Source: Candidatus Omnitrophota bacterium (lineage in GTDB: Bacteria; Omnitrophota; Omnitrophia; Omnitrophales; Aquincolibacteriaceae). Taken from it: DNA of 42,429 nt. Positions 1 through 9,438 of the stretch are shown here, in pieces. The stretch spans positions 1 to 42,429 of the forward strand of contig CAIJDY010000107.1 in NCBI GenBank assembly GCA_903819565.1, written 5' to 3'. The notes beneath the pieces were generated by a model. The model did not search any database and had not been told where the DNA came from. It saw only the letters and a list, made by a program, of their open reading frames with translations. The position numbers and the translations under genes are program-made. Each line of letters opens with the position of its first letter. Position 1 is the first letter of the stretch.

Positions 1-1
1 C

Positions 2-1183
2 ATCAATGATACGCTGGGCCACGTGATCGGCGATCAGCTGATCAAAGCCGTTTCTGTCAGGATCCTTAAGACCGTTTACAATTCGGATACCGTGACACGC
101 ATTAGCGGTGGCAATTTCATGATCCTTCTGCCGCATCTCGGTGCACATGAGAACGCGGAGAACGTGGCGAACAAGATCCTGACGGCGTTCAAGTCCCCGT
201 TCCGCATCAACGAGCACGAGCTTTTCACGACCTGCAGTATCGGGATCGCGATATCCCCGGGAGACGGAGCCACGAGCGGGGCGTTGATGAAGAACGCGGA
301 TGCCGCGATGCATCTTTCCAAGGAACGGGGGAAAGACCGCTACCAGCTTTTCTCTTCCGCGATCACGAATAACAGTTTTGAGCGGTTGGTACTCGAGAAT
401 AGCTTGCGGCGGGCTCTGGAACGGCAGGAGTTCAGGCTTCATTACCAGCCGCAACTTGACCTGCGGACGGGGAAGGTGACCGGGGTCGAGGCCTTGATAC
501 GCTGGCAGCATCCGGACCTTGGGTTTATTCCGCCGATGGAGTTCATCCCGGTCGCCGAGGATACGGGACTGATCCACGCGATCGGGGATTGGGTGCTTCA
601 AACCGCCTGCGAACAGAAAAGGATCTGGAACAAGATGGGTTTCAAGGATCTGAGGGTGGCGATCAATCTTTCCGCGCGGCAATTTCACTACGCGAATCTG
701 GTAGATCTTATTTCGAACGCTGTCAAGAAGGTCGATATGGACCCGCGGGGACTGGAACTGGAGCTTACGGAGAGCACCCTGATGGACCGTTTGGAAGAGA
801 CGACGGAGACGCTTCGCAAACTCAAGGACATGGGCCTGAGCATCAGCATCGACGATTTTGGTACCGGGTATTCTTCGCTGATGTACCTGAAAACTTTTCC
901 GATCGATGCGATCAAGATCGACAAGTCCTTCGTCCATGACGTCACTACCGACGTGGACGACTCGGCCATTACCCAGGCCATTATTTCCATGGCGCACAGC
1001 CTGAAGCTGGAGGTAGTCGCCGAAGGGGTGGAGACCAGTCCGCAGCTGGAGCTTCTCCGGTCGCAGGGTTGCGACATCATCCAGGGGTATCTTTTCAGCA
1101 AGGCCATTCCTCCTGAAGACATTATCCCGCTCATGAGCAACGGCGCCGCAAAAAAGGTTCTTTCGCCCACCAAACAACCCTGA
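2..1183 (+). CDS. GGDEF-EAL domain protein (5' truncated by window edge)
   Basis: Frame open from base 2 (INDTLGHVIGDQL, end of GGDEF domain); EAL motif EALIRWQHPDLGFIPPMEFIPVAEDTGLI, ELTES, DDFGTGYSS, EGVET. Confidence 0.95.
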   Translation: MNDTLGHVIGDQLIKAVSVRILKTVYNSDTVTRISGGNFMILLPHLGAHENAENVANKILTAFKSPFRINEHELFTTCSIGIAISPGDGATSGALMKNADAAMHLSKERGKDRYQLFSSAITNNSFERLVLENSLRRALERQEFRLHYQPQLDLRTGKVTGVEALIRWQHPDLGFIPPMEFIPVAEDTGLIHAIGDWVLQTACEQKRIWNKMGFKDLRVAINLSARQFHYANLVDLISNAVKKVDMDPRGLELELTESTLMDRLEETTETLRKLKDMGLSISIDDFGTGYSSLMYLKTFPIDAIKIDKSFVHDVTTDVDDSAITQAIISMAHSLKLEVVAEGVETSPQLELLRSQGCDIIQGYLFSKAIPPEDIIPLMSNGAAKKVLSPTKQP

Positions 1184-1362
1184 TCTTCTCGGGAATTTCC
1201 GCAACGTGACCTTTCATGCCTCCAGCGTGCATTTTTCATTCTTAAGTTCGGGAAGGTTTTCTCCGATACGTGCACTGCATTACCGGAAATCTCTAAGATT
1301 TTTCGCTCCAAAAAAATCGATAATAAACCGGTAACAGGTGTAGAATAAATTAGGTTCGATAG

Positions 1363-1695
1363 GTGCTTTCAATGTCGAGGGCCGCGGCGAAAGCCGGGGC
1401 GAAGGACATGGCAAGATCACGAGCAAACCTTCCTTTTCGGTGTGTTTCGGTGTTGTTCCTTATGGTCGCCGCGGTTTTCTTTGGCGGGGCGGCTTTTTCT
1501 CCCGGCGCGGTCCCATTTATTTCACTCCTGAACCCCAGCGGGGTCTCTGCGGGAACAAGCGTGAATAGCATGCTGGCGTTCCAAGATACAGCGCCGGTCT
1601 TCCAGCCTGCCTTGCCGGCAGGCGGGCATGACGTTGTTTTGAGACAGGTGGACGAGATGATGCTTACCGAACGCGCGGTTTCCACCGCGGTTTAA
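1363..1695 (+). CDS. hypothetical short protein, possible signal/TM segment
   Basis: ORF with hydrophobic N-terminal stretch (VSVLFLMVAAVFFGGAAF); an overlapping antisense ORF exists; no recognised family. Confidence 0.35.
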   Translation: MLSMSRAAAKAGAKDMARSRANLPFRCVSVLFLMVAAVFFGGAAFSPGAVPFISLLNPSGVSAGTSVNSMLAFQDTAPVFQPALPAGGHDVVLRQVDEMMLTERAVSTAV

Positions 1696-1856
1696 GAAGT
1701 TCCGGACTACACTCCCTTTGACAGGATGGGTTCGTAGCCGTGACTCTTTTTCGTTTGTTTCATCGGCGCTGGCGGGACGGTCTTGCTTCGTAGACCTGCG
1801 GGTGCCGGTGGAAAACGGTGCTGGAAAATTCTTCTAAAAAAGTCATAATAGCCTCC

Positions 1857-3179
1857 ATGGCATACCGTTTTGTTTGCTCCCACTGCGGAAAATCATTCGA
1901 ACTCGACACGCCTGCTGCGAAGGAGTGTCCTTTTTGCTATTGGTCATCGACCGTGAAGCGGGAGGATGGAGATCCGTCACAGAAGAAAAAGGGTCCGGCG
2001 GCGTCAAAATTCTCACCTCCCGTAAAAGATCCGGGCGTGAAGAAGGACATTTCCGGCCGGAGCCTGGGGTATCTTCTCAGGATCGTTCTTATTCTTTTGG
2101 TGCTGGCCGGGATTGCGGTCGCAGGTTTCTGGGTATATAAAAAACTGCCGGTCTCTTCCCCAAAAGGCGAATCCTTCACGATCCAATTCCCCAAAACGGA
2201 AAAGGCCTCTTTGAAATCCCCAGCGGTCGCTTCCGGCGTGGCGGCCCTTTCTCCGGAAGACAAAGAGGCCCTTTATAAAGAGATGACCCTTCCTTCGGAA
2301 CGCGTCCCGGACGCCTCCGAGCAGGAGATCTTGAATCGGGCGGTCCGGCTGGAGACCGGCTGGGTGGAAAAAGTGCCATCCGCGAGCTGGACTGCGGAGC
2401 AATACACCCGGCTGATCGAGGATCAGGAACGCTTTTATAAAATGCCTTTCCCCCGAAGCTATAAGAAAAAGCTCCAGGAACTTTTCAAAACCCAGTACCT
2501 CGCGGGTGTCGAAGCCTTTACGAAGGGAGACCTTCTGGCCGCGCGCGACCTGTGGGTGGGGTCCCTGGCGATCCCGCTTTATTCAGAGGATCTCCGGAAG
2601 CACCGGGCCGTGGCGCTTACCATGCTCCGTCCTTTTATCAATGACACGCTGGCCAAGATCCGGGCGATGAATCAAAGCCTTGTCGACAAGGGAAAGCGTG
2701 CCCAGGAAGAGGCGTTAAGCGCGGAGTACCAGAATCTTTCTGCGTTGATCGCGCAGAAACAATGGGCCGGGGCGCTTGCGGCGATAGCGTCCCTCACGCC
2801 CCGGGTGACGCAGCTCCAGCAAAGCTCGAAGATCCGGGAGGCTCCGCCGTCGTATCCGGCGTCGTTCGGCAACGTGGATCAGGACATCCAGCGCGCGCTC
2901 ATGGATTTGATGGCGACGAATCCGTCAACGTTAGCGGACCTGCAACCGTTGCAGCAGGATCTGGTCGAAAAAAAGGAAGTTCTTGAGACTTTTACCGAGG
3001 ACTACCTGAAAGGCGTCATGACGACGTACCAGAATGCCATGGCGCTTATTCACGTACAAAAATGGGGAGAGGCGATCCAGGCGTTTGAGTCCATGGCGGG
3101 TCCGCGGGAACTTCAGGAAGATGCGGCCCGGAAGGTCGCTATCCTGAAAAAGATCGGCCAGTCTTCGATAGCTTCGTAA
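1857..3179 (+). CDS. zinc-ribbon, single-TM protein with long helical/TPR-like C-terminal region
   Basis: Internal ATG at 1857 gives MAYRFVCSHCGKSFELDTPAAKECPFC (CxxC..CxxC); TM LGYLLRIVLILLVLAGIAVAGFWVY; helical repeat-like C-terminus. Confidence 0.75.
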   Translation: MAYRFVCSHCGKSFELDTPAAKECPFCYWSSTVKREDGDPSQKKKGPAASKFSPPVKDPGVKKDISGRSLGYLLRIVLILLVLAGIAVAGFWVYKKLPVSSPKGESFTIQFPKTEKASLKSPAVASGVAALSPEDKEALYKEMTLPSERVPDASEQEILNRAVRLETGWVEKVPSASWTAEQYTRLIEDQERFYKMPFPRSYKKKLQELFKTQYLAGVEAFTKGDLLAARDLWVGSLAIPLYSEDLRKHRAVALTMLRPFINDTLAKIRAMNQSLVDKGKRAQEEALSAEYQNLSALIAQKQWAGALAAIASLTPRVTQLQQSSKIREAPPSYPASFGNVDQDIQRALMDLMATNPSTLADLQPLQQDLVEKKEVLETFTEDYLKGVMTTYQNAMALIHVQKWGEAIQAFESMAGPRELQEDAARKVAILKKIGQSSIAS

Positions 3180-3250
3180 TAAATGAAGCAGGGGATGAGC
3201 GCAGCCTTGATTCATCAGGGAAAACCAGCTAAGCTTTGGGGGAAGATGTC

Positions 3251-3652
3251 ATGAGCCGCGAGGCGCTAATGTTCGGAGGCGGAAAAGCCGGAAGGGTTTT
3301 GTATGCGCTGGTGCGGGATATGGTCGCGGCTTCCCGGATCGTTAAAAGTGCCGGCCCGCTTCATGTCATCGCGCGGAATTTCGACCGGGCCCAAACGCTT
3401 CTTGATCATGCCGTGAAGGAAAAGCCCTGTTTGGTGATCTTGGATCTCGAAACCTGTGAAGTGGAGGCATTTCAGGTGCTCAAAGAGTTGCGTTATAATG
3501 CCGATTTAAAGGGAGTCCCTGCAGTGGGGGTGGTGACCCAGGCGAAGGCGATGGTGAAACCGGAGGCCGAGAAGGCAGGTTGCCTGCGGGTCTATTTGAA
3601 GACGGAATTCATCAGGGAACTTCCGGATCTGATCGCGAGGTATGCCGCATGA
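3251..3652 (+). CDS. degenerate response-regulator receiver-like protein
   Basis: LVILDLETCEVEAFQVLKELR resembles the receiver phospho-Asp strand; ATG at 3251 preferred over the track start. Confidence 0.55.
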   Translation: MSREALMFGGGKAGRVLYALVRDMVAASRIVKSAGPLHVIARNFDRAQTLLDHAVKEKPCLVILDLETCEVEAFQVLKELRYNADLKGVPAVGVVTQAKAMVKPEAEKAGCLRVYLKTEFIRELPDLIARYAA

Positions 3653-3936
3653 TTTTTCATATAGGGAACGATATGCCCGTGGTGGAAACGAAGGTAATGG
3701 ACTGCGAGTCCTCCTCGTTCACTTCCGAAGAAACACGCATCATCAAAAGTCAGATCCGCAAGAACAGGGCTTTGATCAATGATTACATCAAGCGGATCGA
3801 TCTGTTCGTGAATCAGGAGCGTTATCCCCAGCAGGTCGATTTTGTCGCGAAGATCCGCGCGCGGTTGTTCCTTTTAATGGACGAGAACGATACTTTCCGG
3901 AAAGTCCTCTGGAAGCATTGCCAACACGGGTTTTAA
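3649..3936 (+). CDS. hypothetical small protein
   Basis: ATG at 3649 overlaps the upstream stop (ATGA), suggesting translational coupling; no recognised family. Confidence 0.55.
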   Translation: MIFHIGNDMPVVETKVMDCESSSFTSEETRIIKSQIRKNRALINDYIKRIDLFVNQERYPQQVDFVAKIRARLFLLMDENDTFRKVLWKHCQHGF

Positions 3937-4034
3937 TCAGAGACCGATCAACCCGCGATAATGAACGCGCTCCCGGTTTTTAATAAAGACCAGATGAGAA
4001 CCGGACAACAGCAAACGACAGGAATGAGGACCTT

Positions 4035-5297
4035 ATGATCGAACATCTGACAACATTGATCCTTGGCGGCGGGCAGGGGAAGCGCCTTTTTCCCTTAACA
4101 AGTTATCGTTCCAAACCGGCCGTTCCGATCGGCGGGCAGTACCGCCTGGTTGACATCCCGATCTCCAACGCCATCAACTCCGGATTGCGGCGCGTTTTCG
4201 TCCTGACCCAATTCAATTCCGCCTCGCTGCACCGGCACATTCACCGGACGTACCCTTACGAGGCTTTCACGAAGACCAGCGTGGAACTTTTAGCGGCCGA
4301 ACAGACGCTCGAGCACACCGATTGGTTCCAGGGGACGGCCGACGCGGTCCGGAAATGCATGCCGCATTATCACAGCTACGTGACCGACACGTTCCTGATC
4401 CTTTCCGGGGACCACCTCTACCGGATGGATTACCGGGAGATCCTGAAATTCCATCACGATCATGACGCGGACGTCACAGTCGCGACCATCCCGGTCCCCG
4501 AGCGCGAGATCAAGGGGCTCGGGATCATGAAGTTGAGGTCGGACGGAGCCATTACGGATTTTATTGAAAAGCCTACGAAAGATGAATCGGTCGCCTCCTA
4601 TGTTCTTCCCAGGAAGAAATGCGCCGAGATGGGGATCAAATCCAAGTCACCGACATATCTTGCGTCGATGGGGATCTATGTCTTCAAAAAAGACGTTTTA
4701 ATGGACGTTCTGGCGGGACAGGAGAAGGATTTTGGAAGGGAGATCATCCCGAAGGCCATAAAAAAGCATAAGGTGTTCGGGTACGTGTTCACCGGTTATT
4801 GGCGGGACATCGGGACGATCGGTTCTTATTTCAACGCCAGTCTGGGGCTTGCAGCGCCGGAACCCTCCTTCAGTTTTCTTTCACCGCAGGGGCGGATCTA
4901 TACCCGTCCGCGCTACCTGCCGCCTTCGAGGTTCCTGAATACCCAAATGGAGCATGTGCTCATGTCCGAGGGATGCACGTTCTACGGCGCTAAGGTCCAG
5001 GAGTCAGTGATCGGACTCCGCTCCATCGTGAATCAGGGGACCGTGATCCGCCGGAGCATTCTCATGGGGAACGACTATTACGAATGGCCCGCCTCGAACA
5101 CAGACCGCAAGCTCGGGATCGGTAAGAACTGCCTGATCGAAAACTGCATCCTCGATAAGAACGTCGGGATCGGCGACAATGTCGAGATCACGAACATCCA
5201 CAAGCTCAAGGAAAAAGATGGAGAGAATTATTTTATCCGTGACGGGATCGTGATCATTCCCAAGGGCGCGCACATTCCGCCCGGCACAAAGATCTAA
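4035..5297 (+). CDS. glgC: glucose-1-phosphate adenylyltransferase
   Basis: ILGGGQGKRLFPLTSYRSKPAVPIGGQYRLVDIPISNAINSG plus C-terminal left-handed beta-helix-like repeats. Confidence 0.95.
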   Translation: MIEHLTTLILGGGQGKRLFPLTSYRSKPAVPIGGQYRLVDIPISNAINSGLRRVFVLTQFNSASLHRHIHRTYPYEAFTKTSVELLAAEQTLEHTDWFQGTADAVRKCMPHYHSYVTDTFLILSGDHLYRMDYREILKFHHDHDADVTVATIPVPEREIKGLGIMKLRSDGAITDFIEKPTKDESVASYVLPRKKCAEMGIKSKSPTYLASMGIYVFKKDVLMDVLAGQEKDFGREIIPKAIKKHKVFGYVFTGYWRDIGTIGSYFNASLGLAAPEPSFSFLSPQGRIYTRPRYLPPSRFLNTQMEHVLMSEGCTFYGAKVQESVIGLRSIVNQGTVIRRSILMGNDYYEWPASNTDRKLGIGKNCLIENCILDKNVGIGDNVEITNIHKLKEKDGENYFIRDGIVIIPKGAHIPPGTKI

Positions 5298-5316
5298 CGA
5301 ACGGTCCGGTTCTTTT

Positions 5317-5625
5317 ATGAGCTCTCGCCAGTCTTTTTTCACGTTCCGGGAATGTTTCCTGCTCGCCGGCCTGCTGTTGTTCGTCGTGCCCCCGGGCCGG
5401 GCCCAGGGAAGGACGGGCGCGGAAGGAAAGGATCCGGAAGGATCGGTCGCGCAGGCCCAGGCGACGCTTTCTTCCTTGTTCGGAAAAAAGGCCACCCTGC
5501 CGATCCCGCCACGGGTCAACGGAACGATCGCCCTTCCGAGTTTCGATTCAAAGGATTTTCGGGTCGATGAGGAGTGGGTCCGGGGCCGTAAAGATTCCGA
5601 AGAAAAACAAGGACCGGGTCAGTGA
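5317..5625 (+). CDS. small putative secreted protein
   Basis: Signal-peptide-like N-terminus (FLLAGLLLFVVPPGRAQG); directly after glgC; 3' end overlaps the convergent permease gene by 7 bp. Confidence 0.5.
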   Translation: MSSRQSFFTFRECFLLAGLLLFVVPPGRAQGRTGAEGKDPEGSVAQAQATLSSLFGKKATLPIPPRVNGTIALPSFDSKDFRVDEEWVRGRKDSEEKQGPGQ

Positions 5626-6716
5626 TCCGCTCGTCCAAGCCGCAGAAAAGCCACGGTCGCGAACAGGATATTCCCGCCCCAAGCGCTAAAGAAGGGAAGG
5701 AGCTTCCCGGATTTTCCTAACGCGAGAGCCACGGCGTCAGTCACGTAATAAGCGAAGACGGATGCCGCGCAGATGAGCACGCTCATGGCAACAGCCTTGC
5801 GGTTGCGGACCGAACCGAGGAAGGGAACGGCGATGAGCATCATCACGAGCCCTTTCCAGGGTGCCGCCAAGCGGCTGTAGAGATCCACTTTTTCGGCGTA
5901 GACCGCGATGCCGTTCTCCCGGAGTTTTTGGATCGTGTATTTCAATTCGTGGTAGGATAGGAAGATGGTCTCGCTGGCGGTGTTGATGAGGTCCCGCGGT
6001 GTGATGTCGATGTCCGGATAGGTTTTTATCGGGATGACGATAGGTTTCCCGAGCACGCCTCCCTGCACGTCCGTCTGATATTCCGTAATGCCCTCGAAAA
6101 CCCAATGGTCTTCGACCCAAGCGCCTTTTTTCGCGAAGATTTTTTGAGTGGTGTGGTGGGTTACCGGATCCATCCAGATAATGATGGCATCTTCAAGGGT
6201 CTTGGGCCGGGGAGCGAATTTCCGGAAATAATACAGCGTGTTCCCGCCGGAATAATAGGTCACGTTCTTGAAGACCTTGCGGTCCTCTTTGCCCTTCTTT
6301 TTCTCGATATAGATCTCCAGCAATTCGTTGGCCGCGCGGTAAGTCTTGGGCACGATACGGTCGGCGATCAGGAAAGTGATGATGCCCAGGAGTAGCGCCA
6401 GAAAGATCAGGGGGCGGACAATGGTCAGGATCTTGATGCCTGCGGCCTTCATGGCCGTCAACTCGTTGTGGAGGCCGAGGTTAACCAGAAGGAAGATCGT
6501 TCCAAGCCAGATGGACCACGCGATGGTCTGGGTGAAAGAAAAAGGGATGAGGGAAAGGTAATAACGCAGGATGATGAGGATTGGGGTCTTGTTCCTTAAC
6601 AGCTCATCGAGATTATCAAAGAGGTCCGCGACCAAGATCAGGAAGACGAGCGTGAGAGAGCAGAAGAGGATCGGCATCAGCAGTTCTCGCACAAGGTAAC
6701 GGTCCAGGACTTTCAA
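5619..6716 (-). CDS. LptF/LptG family permease (LPS export)
   Basis: MKVLDRYLVRELLMPILFCSLTLVFLILVADLFDNLDELL; MKAAGI motif; C-terminal TM block. Confidence 0.9.
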   Translation of the reverse strand: MKVLDRYLVRELLMPILFCSLTLVFLILVADLFDNLDELLRNKTPILIILRYYLSLIPFSFTQTIAWSIWLGTIFLLVNLGLHNELTAMKAAGIKILTIVRPLIFLALLLGIITFLIADRIVPKTYRAANELLEIYIEKKKGKEDRKVFKNVTYYSGGNTLYYFRKFAPRPKTLEDAIIIWMDPVTHHTTQKIFAKKGAWVEDHWVFEGITEYQTDVQGGVLGKPIVIPIKTYPDIDITPRDLINTASETIFLSYHELKYTIQKLRENGIAVYAEKVDLYSRLAAPWKGLVMMLIAVPFLGSVRNRKAVAMSVLICAASVFAYYVTDAVALALGKSGKLLPFFSAWGGNILFATVAFLRLGRADH

Positions 6717-6903
6717 GGGGAATCTCCTCTAATACTGCGTTCCTAGTAATTACGGGTTCGCAACCCTGATTCTCTCTCATTAAATTGATGAATGGTGTCA
6801 AGACAGCCCACGCTGCCCTTCACCGAATAAAAAGTCTGGGCAGCTAACCCTAAGCATCCAACGGAGAACGGTGCCAAGGGTCAATGATCGCGAAGTCCTT
6901 ATA

Positions 6904-7632
6904 CTAGCCGCGCGGGGTATGAATCTCAAACTGTTTTTCTCGGGAGGTTCCGGTCTGCCCGACGGTGCGGGCAAGCGTGAAGAGGTCCACGCGTCTGGCG
7001 CCGAACGATTTGAGCGTCCGGGCGGCCTCATTGGCCGTGGCACCGGTGGTGAAAACATCGTCCACAAGAAGAAAAGAGCGGCCGGCGACTCTTTGGGGAT
7101 GCCGTACTTTAAAGGCGCCGTAGACATTGATCGCCCGCTCTTCGTGGTTCAGGAACGTCTGGCTGGGAATGGGATGTTTTTTGACCAGGAGCGATCGGGC
7201 GAGCGGCGGGGTCAGCTCGGGGCTGAGAAGATCCGCCAGAATTTCGGCTTGGTTGAAGTGTCTTTTCAAAAGTTTCAGGCGGTGGATCGGGATAGGGAGG
7301 ATCGCGTGATACGCGCGGTCGGAGGTGACGGCCTGCGCAAGAGAAAGGGCCGGGCCGCGGCAAGTTTTGAGCAGATGGTCTTTTCGCGCGTATTTGACGG
7401 CGTGCAGAAGTTCTTTGAAGGGAGAACGGTAGGCATAAACGGCCCAGACATGATCCAGCGATTCGAATCGCTCTTCGACCCACGCCTCCTCGAGTGGCCA
7501 GGCGAGGCTGTTCAAGGCCCTGGAGCAATCCTCGCAGAGAATCTTCTCTTCGAGCGTGAGCATCCGGGGACAGAGGGCGCAAACCGCCGGATAGAAAAGC
7601 CGGACGAAAGCTTCTTTGTATTGACGGAGCAT
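6904..7632 (-). CDS. comF: ComF family phosphoribosyltransferase-like protein
   Basis: Zinc-binding CALCPRM...CEDC and PRPP motif FLLVDDVFTTGATANEAA. Confidence 0.9.
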   Translation of the reverse strand: MLRQYKEAFVRLFYPAVCALCPRMLTLEEKILCEDCSRALNSLAWPLEEAWVEERFESLDHVWAVYAYRSPFKELLHAVKYARKDHLLKTCRGPALSLAQAVTSDRAYHAILPIPIHRLKLLKRHFNQAEILADLLSPELTPPLARSLLVKKHPIPSQTFLNHEERAINVYGAFKVRHPQRVAGRSFLLVDDVFTTGATANEAARTLKSFGARRVDLFTLARTVGQTGTSREKQFEIHTPRG

Positions 7633-7737
7633 AAATAAAATGGCCGCTGTTGACTGTATGACCCCGGACCGAAGAGCCTGCTTTTATCGGTTCGACGGGG
7701 ATATGCGCACATATTTTCACCAAGAAAAGAATATAGA

Positions 7738-7760
7738 TTATTTGATTTAAAATCAAATAA
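7738..7760. repeat. perfect 11-bp inverted repeat, 1-nt centre (TTATTTGATTT-A-AAATCAAATAA)
   Basis: Read directly; lies in the AT-rich spacer between comF start and EF-P stop (both - strand). Confidence 0.75.
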
Positions 7761-7798
7761 AAAATATTAATAAGGCAAATGCTGAACTTCAGACGGAT

Positions 7799-7817
7799 CT
7801 GGGATTTATAATCCCAG
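7799..7817. repeat. 8-bp stem-loop CTGGGATT-TAT-AATCCCAG downstream of the EF-P gene
   Basis: Perfect inverted repeat about 22 nt past the EF-P stop; no T-run on the - strand, so not a canonical terminator. Confidence 0.5.
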
Positions 7818-7839
7818 GTTGAGAAGGGGAAAGCAGTTT

Positions 7840-8412
7840 TCAGGCGCGACCCGCGACCTCACCGGTTTCGGTGTTCACGCGGACAGAAGTGCCCGGCTCG
7901 ATATAGAGGGGGACCTGGACCTCGATGCCGGTTTCGAGTGTTGCTTTTTTCATGGAACGACCCGAGGAAGAGGTTCCTTTCATGACCGGATCCGTCTCGG
8001 TGACGGCCAGTTCGACGTAGACGGGCAGTTCCAGCGAGACGACGGTTCCGTTCAGCTTTAGCGCCTGGACTTCCAGGTTTTCCTTCAGGTAGAACCGCTG
8101 TTCCGCCAATTTTTCCGCGCTGAGAGAAAATTGCTCGAACGTGGCGTTGTCCATGAAACAATAATCGGAACCGGAAGCGTAAAGGAAAGCTGCCGGAACT
8201 TTTTCGACGTCCGCCAGATCGAATTTTTCCGCCGTCTTGAAGGTCTTGTCCAGAACGGCCCCGTTCAGAAGATTGCGTACCTTGGATTTCACCATGGTGG
8301 AAGCCCCGCGCGCCGTCGGGGAAGTGAACCGGACATCAAGCACGAAGTAGGGAAGTCCCTCGATCAAAATATAAAGTTTCTTTTCCAGTTCGTTCGCTGA
8401 AACCTGCGACAT
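7840..8412 (-). CDS. elongation factor P family protein with EfpL/YeiP-like loop
   Basis: EF-P fold signatures (FMDNATFEQF, LPVYVELAVTETDPVMKG, KKATLETGIEVQVPLYIEPG); loop FTSPTARGASTMVKSKVRNL. Start at internal ATG 8412 (MSQVSANELEKK). Confidence 0.9.
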   Translation of the reverse strand: MSQVSANELEKKLYILIEGLPYFVLDVRFTSPTARGASTMVKSKVRNLLNGAVLDKTFKTAEKFDLADVEKVPAAFLYASGSDYCFMDNATFEQFSLSAEKLAEQRFYLKENLEVQALKLNGTVVSLELPVYVELAVTETDPVMKGTSSSGRSMKKATLETGIEVQVPLYIEPGTSVRVNTETGEVAGRA

Positions 8413-8682
8413 GATGGGGCTCCTTCCCTGTCCGAAGTTTCGGACCATGGAAGCGTCATTCTATACGAGAGACGTTCGTTTACCAAGAGCTCCTTGAAGC
8501 GGGTTTGATGCGTCGACGGACGGGGAGAGGCCTTTGCCGCGGAAGGATGCGTGATGGAGGAGGTTCCGTCAAACATTTAAGTTGACGGCAGTGCCCCCAA
8601 GGGATTAAATCTCACTCTTGATAGGTCGTCGCGAACGGGCTGTTCTTGAAGTTAAAATGACTTAAGCGGACGGGATTTGATT

Positions 8683-9438
8683 ATGTTGTCGGAAGGAAAA
8701 ATTCGGTCACTGACGGTGGTCATCCCCATTTTAAATGAGGAAGCCATCATTGAAAAAAGCCTGACCACTCTCTCCGATGTTCTCAAGACCATATGTCTTG
8801 ATTACGAGATCGTCGTCGTGGACGACGGCAGCACGGACAGGACCGCGGAGATTCTGAAGAAACTGGCTCTTTCGATCGGACGTTTGAAGATCCTCCGGAA
8901 TTCCCGCAATGAGGGTCTCGGTGGCGCGTTGTGTCACGGCTTCAAGCACGCCGCGAAAGATGTCGTCTTCTATATCGATGCGGACATGCCTTTCCAGTAT
9001 GCCGAGGTCTTACGCGCCGTGAAGATCCTGGAAGAAAGCCGCGCGGACGGTGTTGCCGGATTCAGGAATAACCGCGAGCAGGAGCCTTTTTTCAGGCGTC
9101 TTTCGTCGATGGCTTATAACGGGTGCGTGAGCTGCCTCTACGGCATCAAGATGCTGGATATCAATTGCGCTTTTAAATTGATGAAAAGAAATGCGCTGAA
9201 ACAGCTGGATCTGAAAGCAAAGGGGTCGTTCATCGATGCAGAATGGATGGTCCGCGCGGCCTACGGAGGATATAAAATACAGGAGCTGGGAGTGGAGTAT
9301 TATCCGCGCCCTCAAAGCAGTTCGCGTTTGTTCCGGCTCCGCCCAATCGCGACGGCCTTTTGGGAGATGATAAAGTTTTTCCCCGATATCCGGCGTTTGA
9401 AAGGTCCCGCGAGTCAGGACCCCCAAGCATGCCGTTAG
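8683..9438 (+). CDS. GT2 family glycosyltransferase (dolichyl-phosphate-mannose synthase-like)
   Basis: VVIPILNEEAIIEKSL, YEIVVVDDGSTDRT, GLGGALCHGF, FYIDADMPF; ATG at 8683. Confidence 0.9.
   Translation: MLSEGKIRSLTVVIPILNEEAIIEKSLTTLSDVLKTICLDYEIVVVDDGSTDRTAEILKKLALSIGRLKILRNSRNEGLGGALCHGFKHAAKDVVFYIDADMPFQYAEVLRAVKILEESRADGVAGFRNNREQEPFFRRLSSMAYNGCVSCLYGIKMLDINCAFKLMKRNALKQLDLKAKGSFIDAEWMVRAAYGGYKIQELGVEYYPRPQSSSRLFRLRPIATAFWEMIKFFPDIRRLKGPASQDPQACR

Noticed and set aside
6745-6775. tRNA T-arm-like sequence CGGGTTCGCAACCCTG
   Set aside because: No matching acceptor, D or anticodon arms found on either strand; likely just a short hairpin.
6871-7638. 255-aa + strand ORF
   Set aside because: Antisense to comF, which has clear zinc and PRPP motifs.
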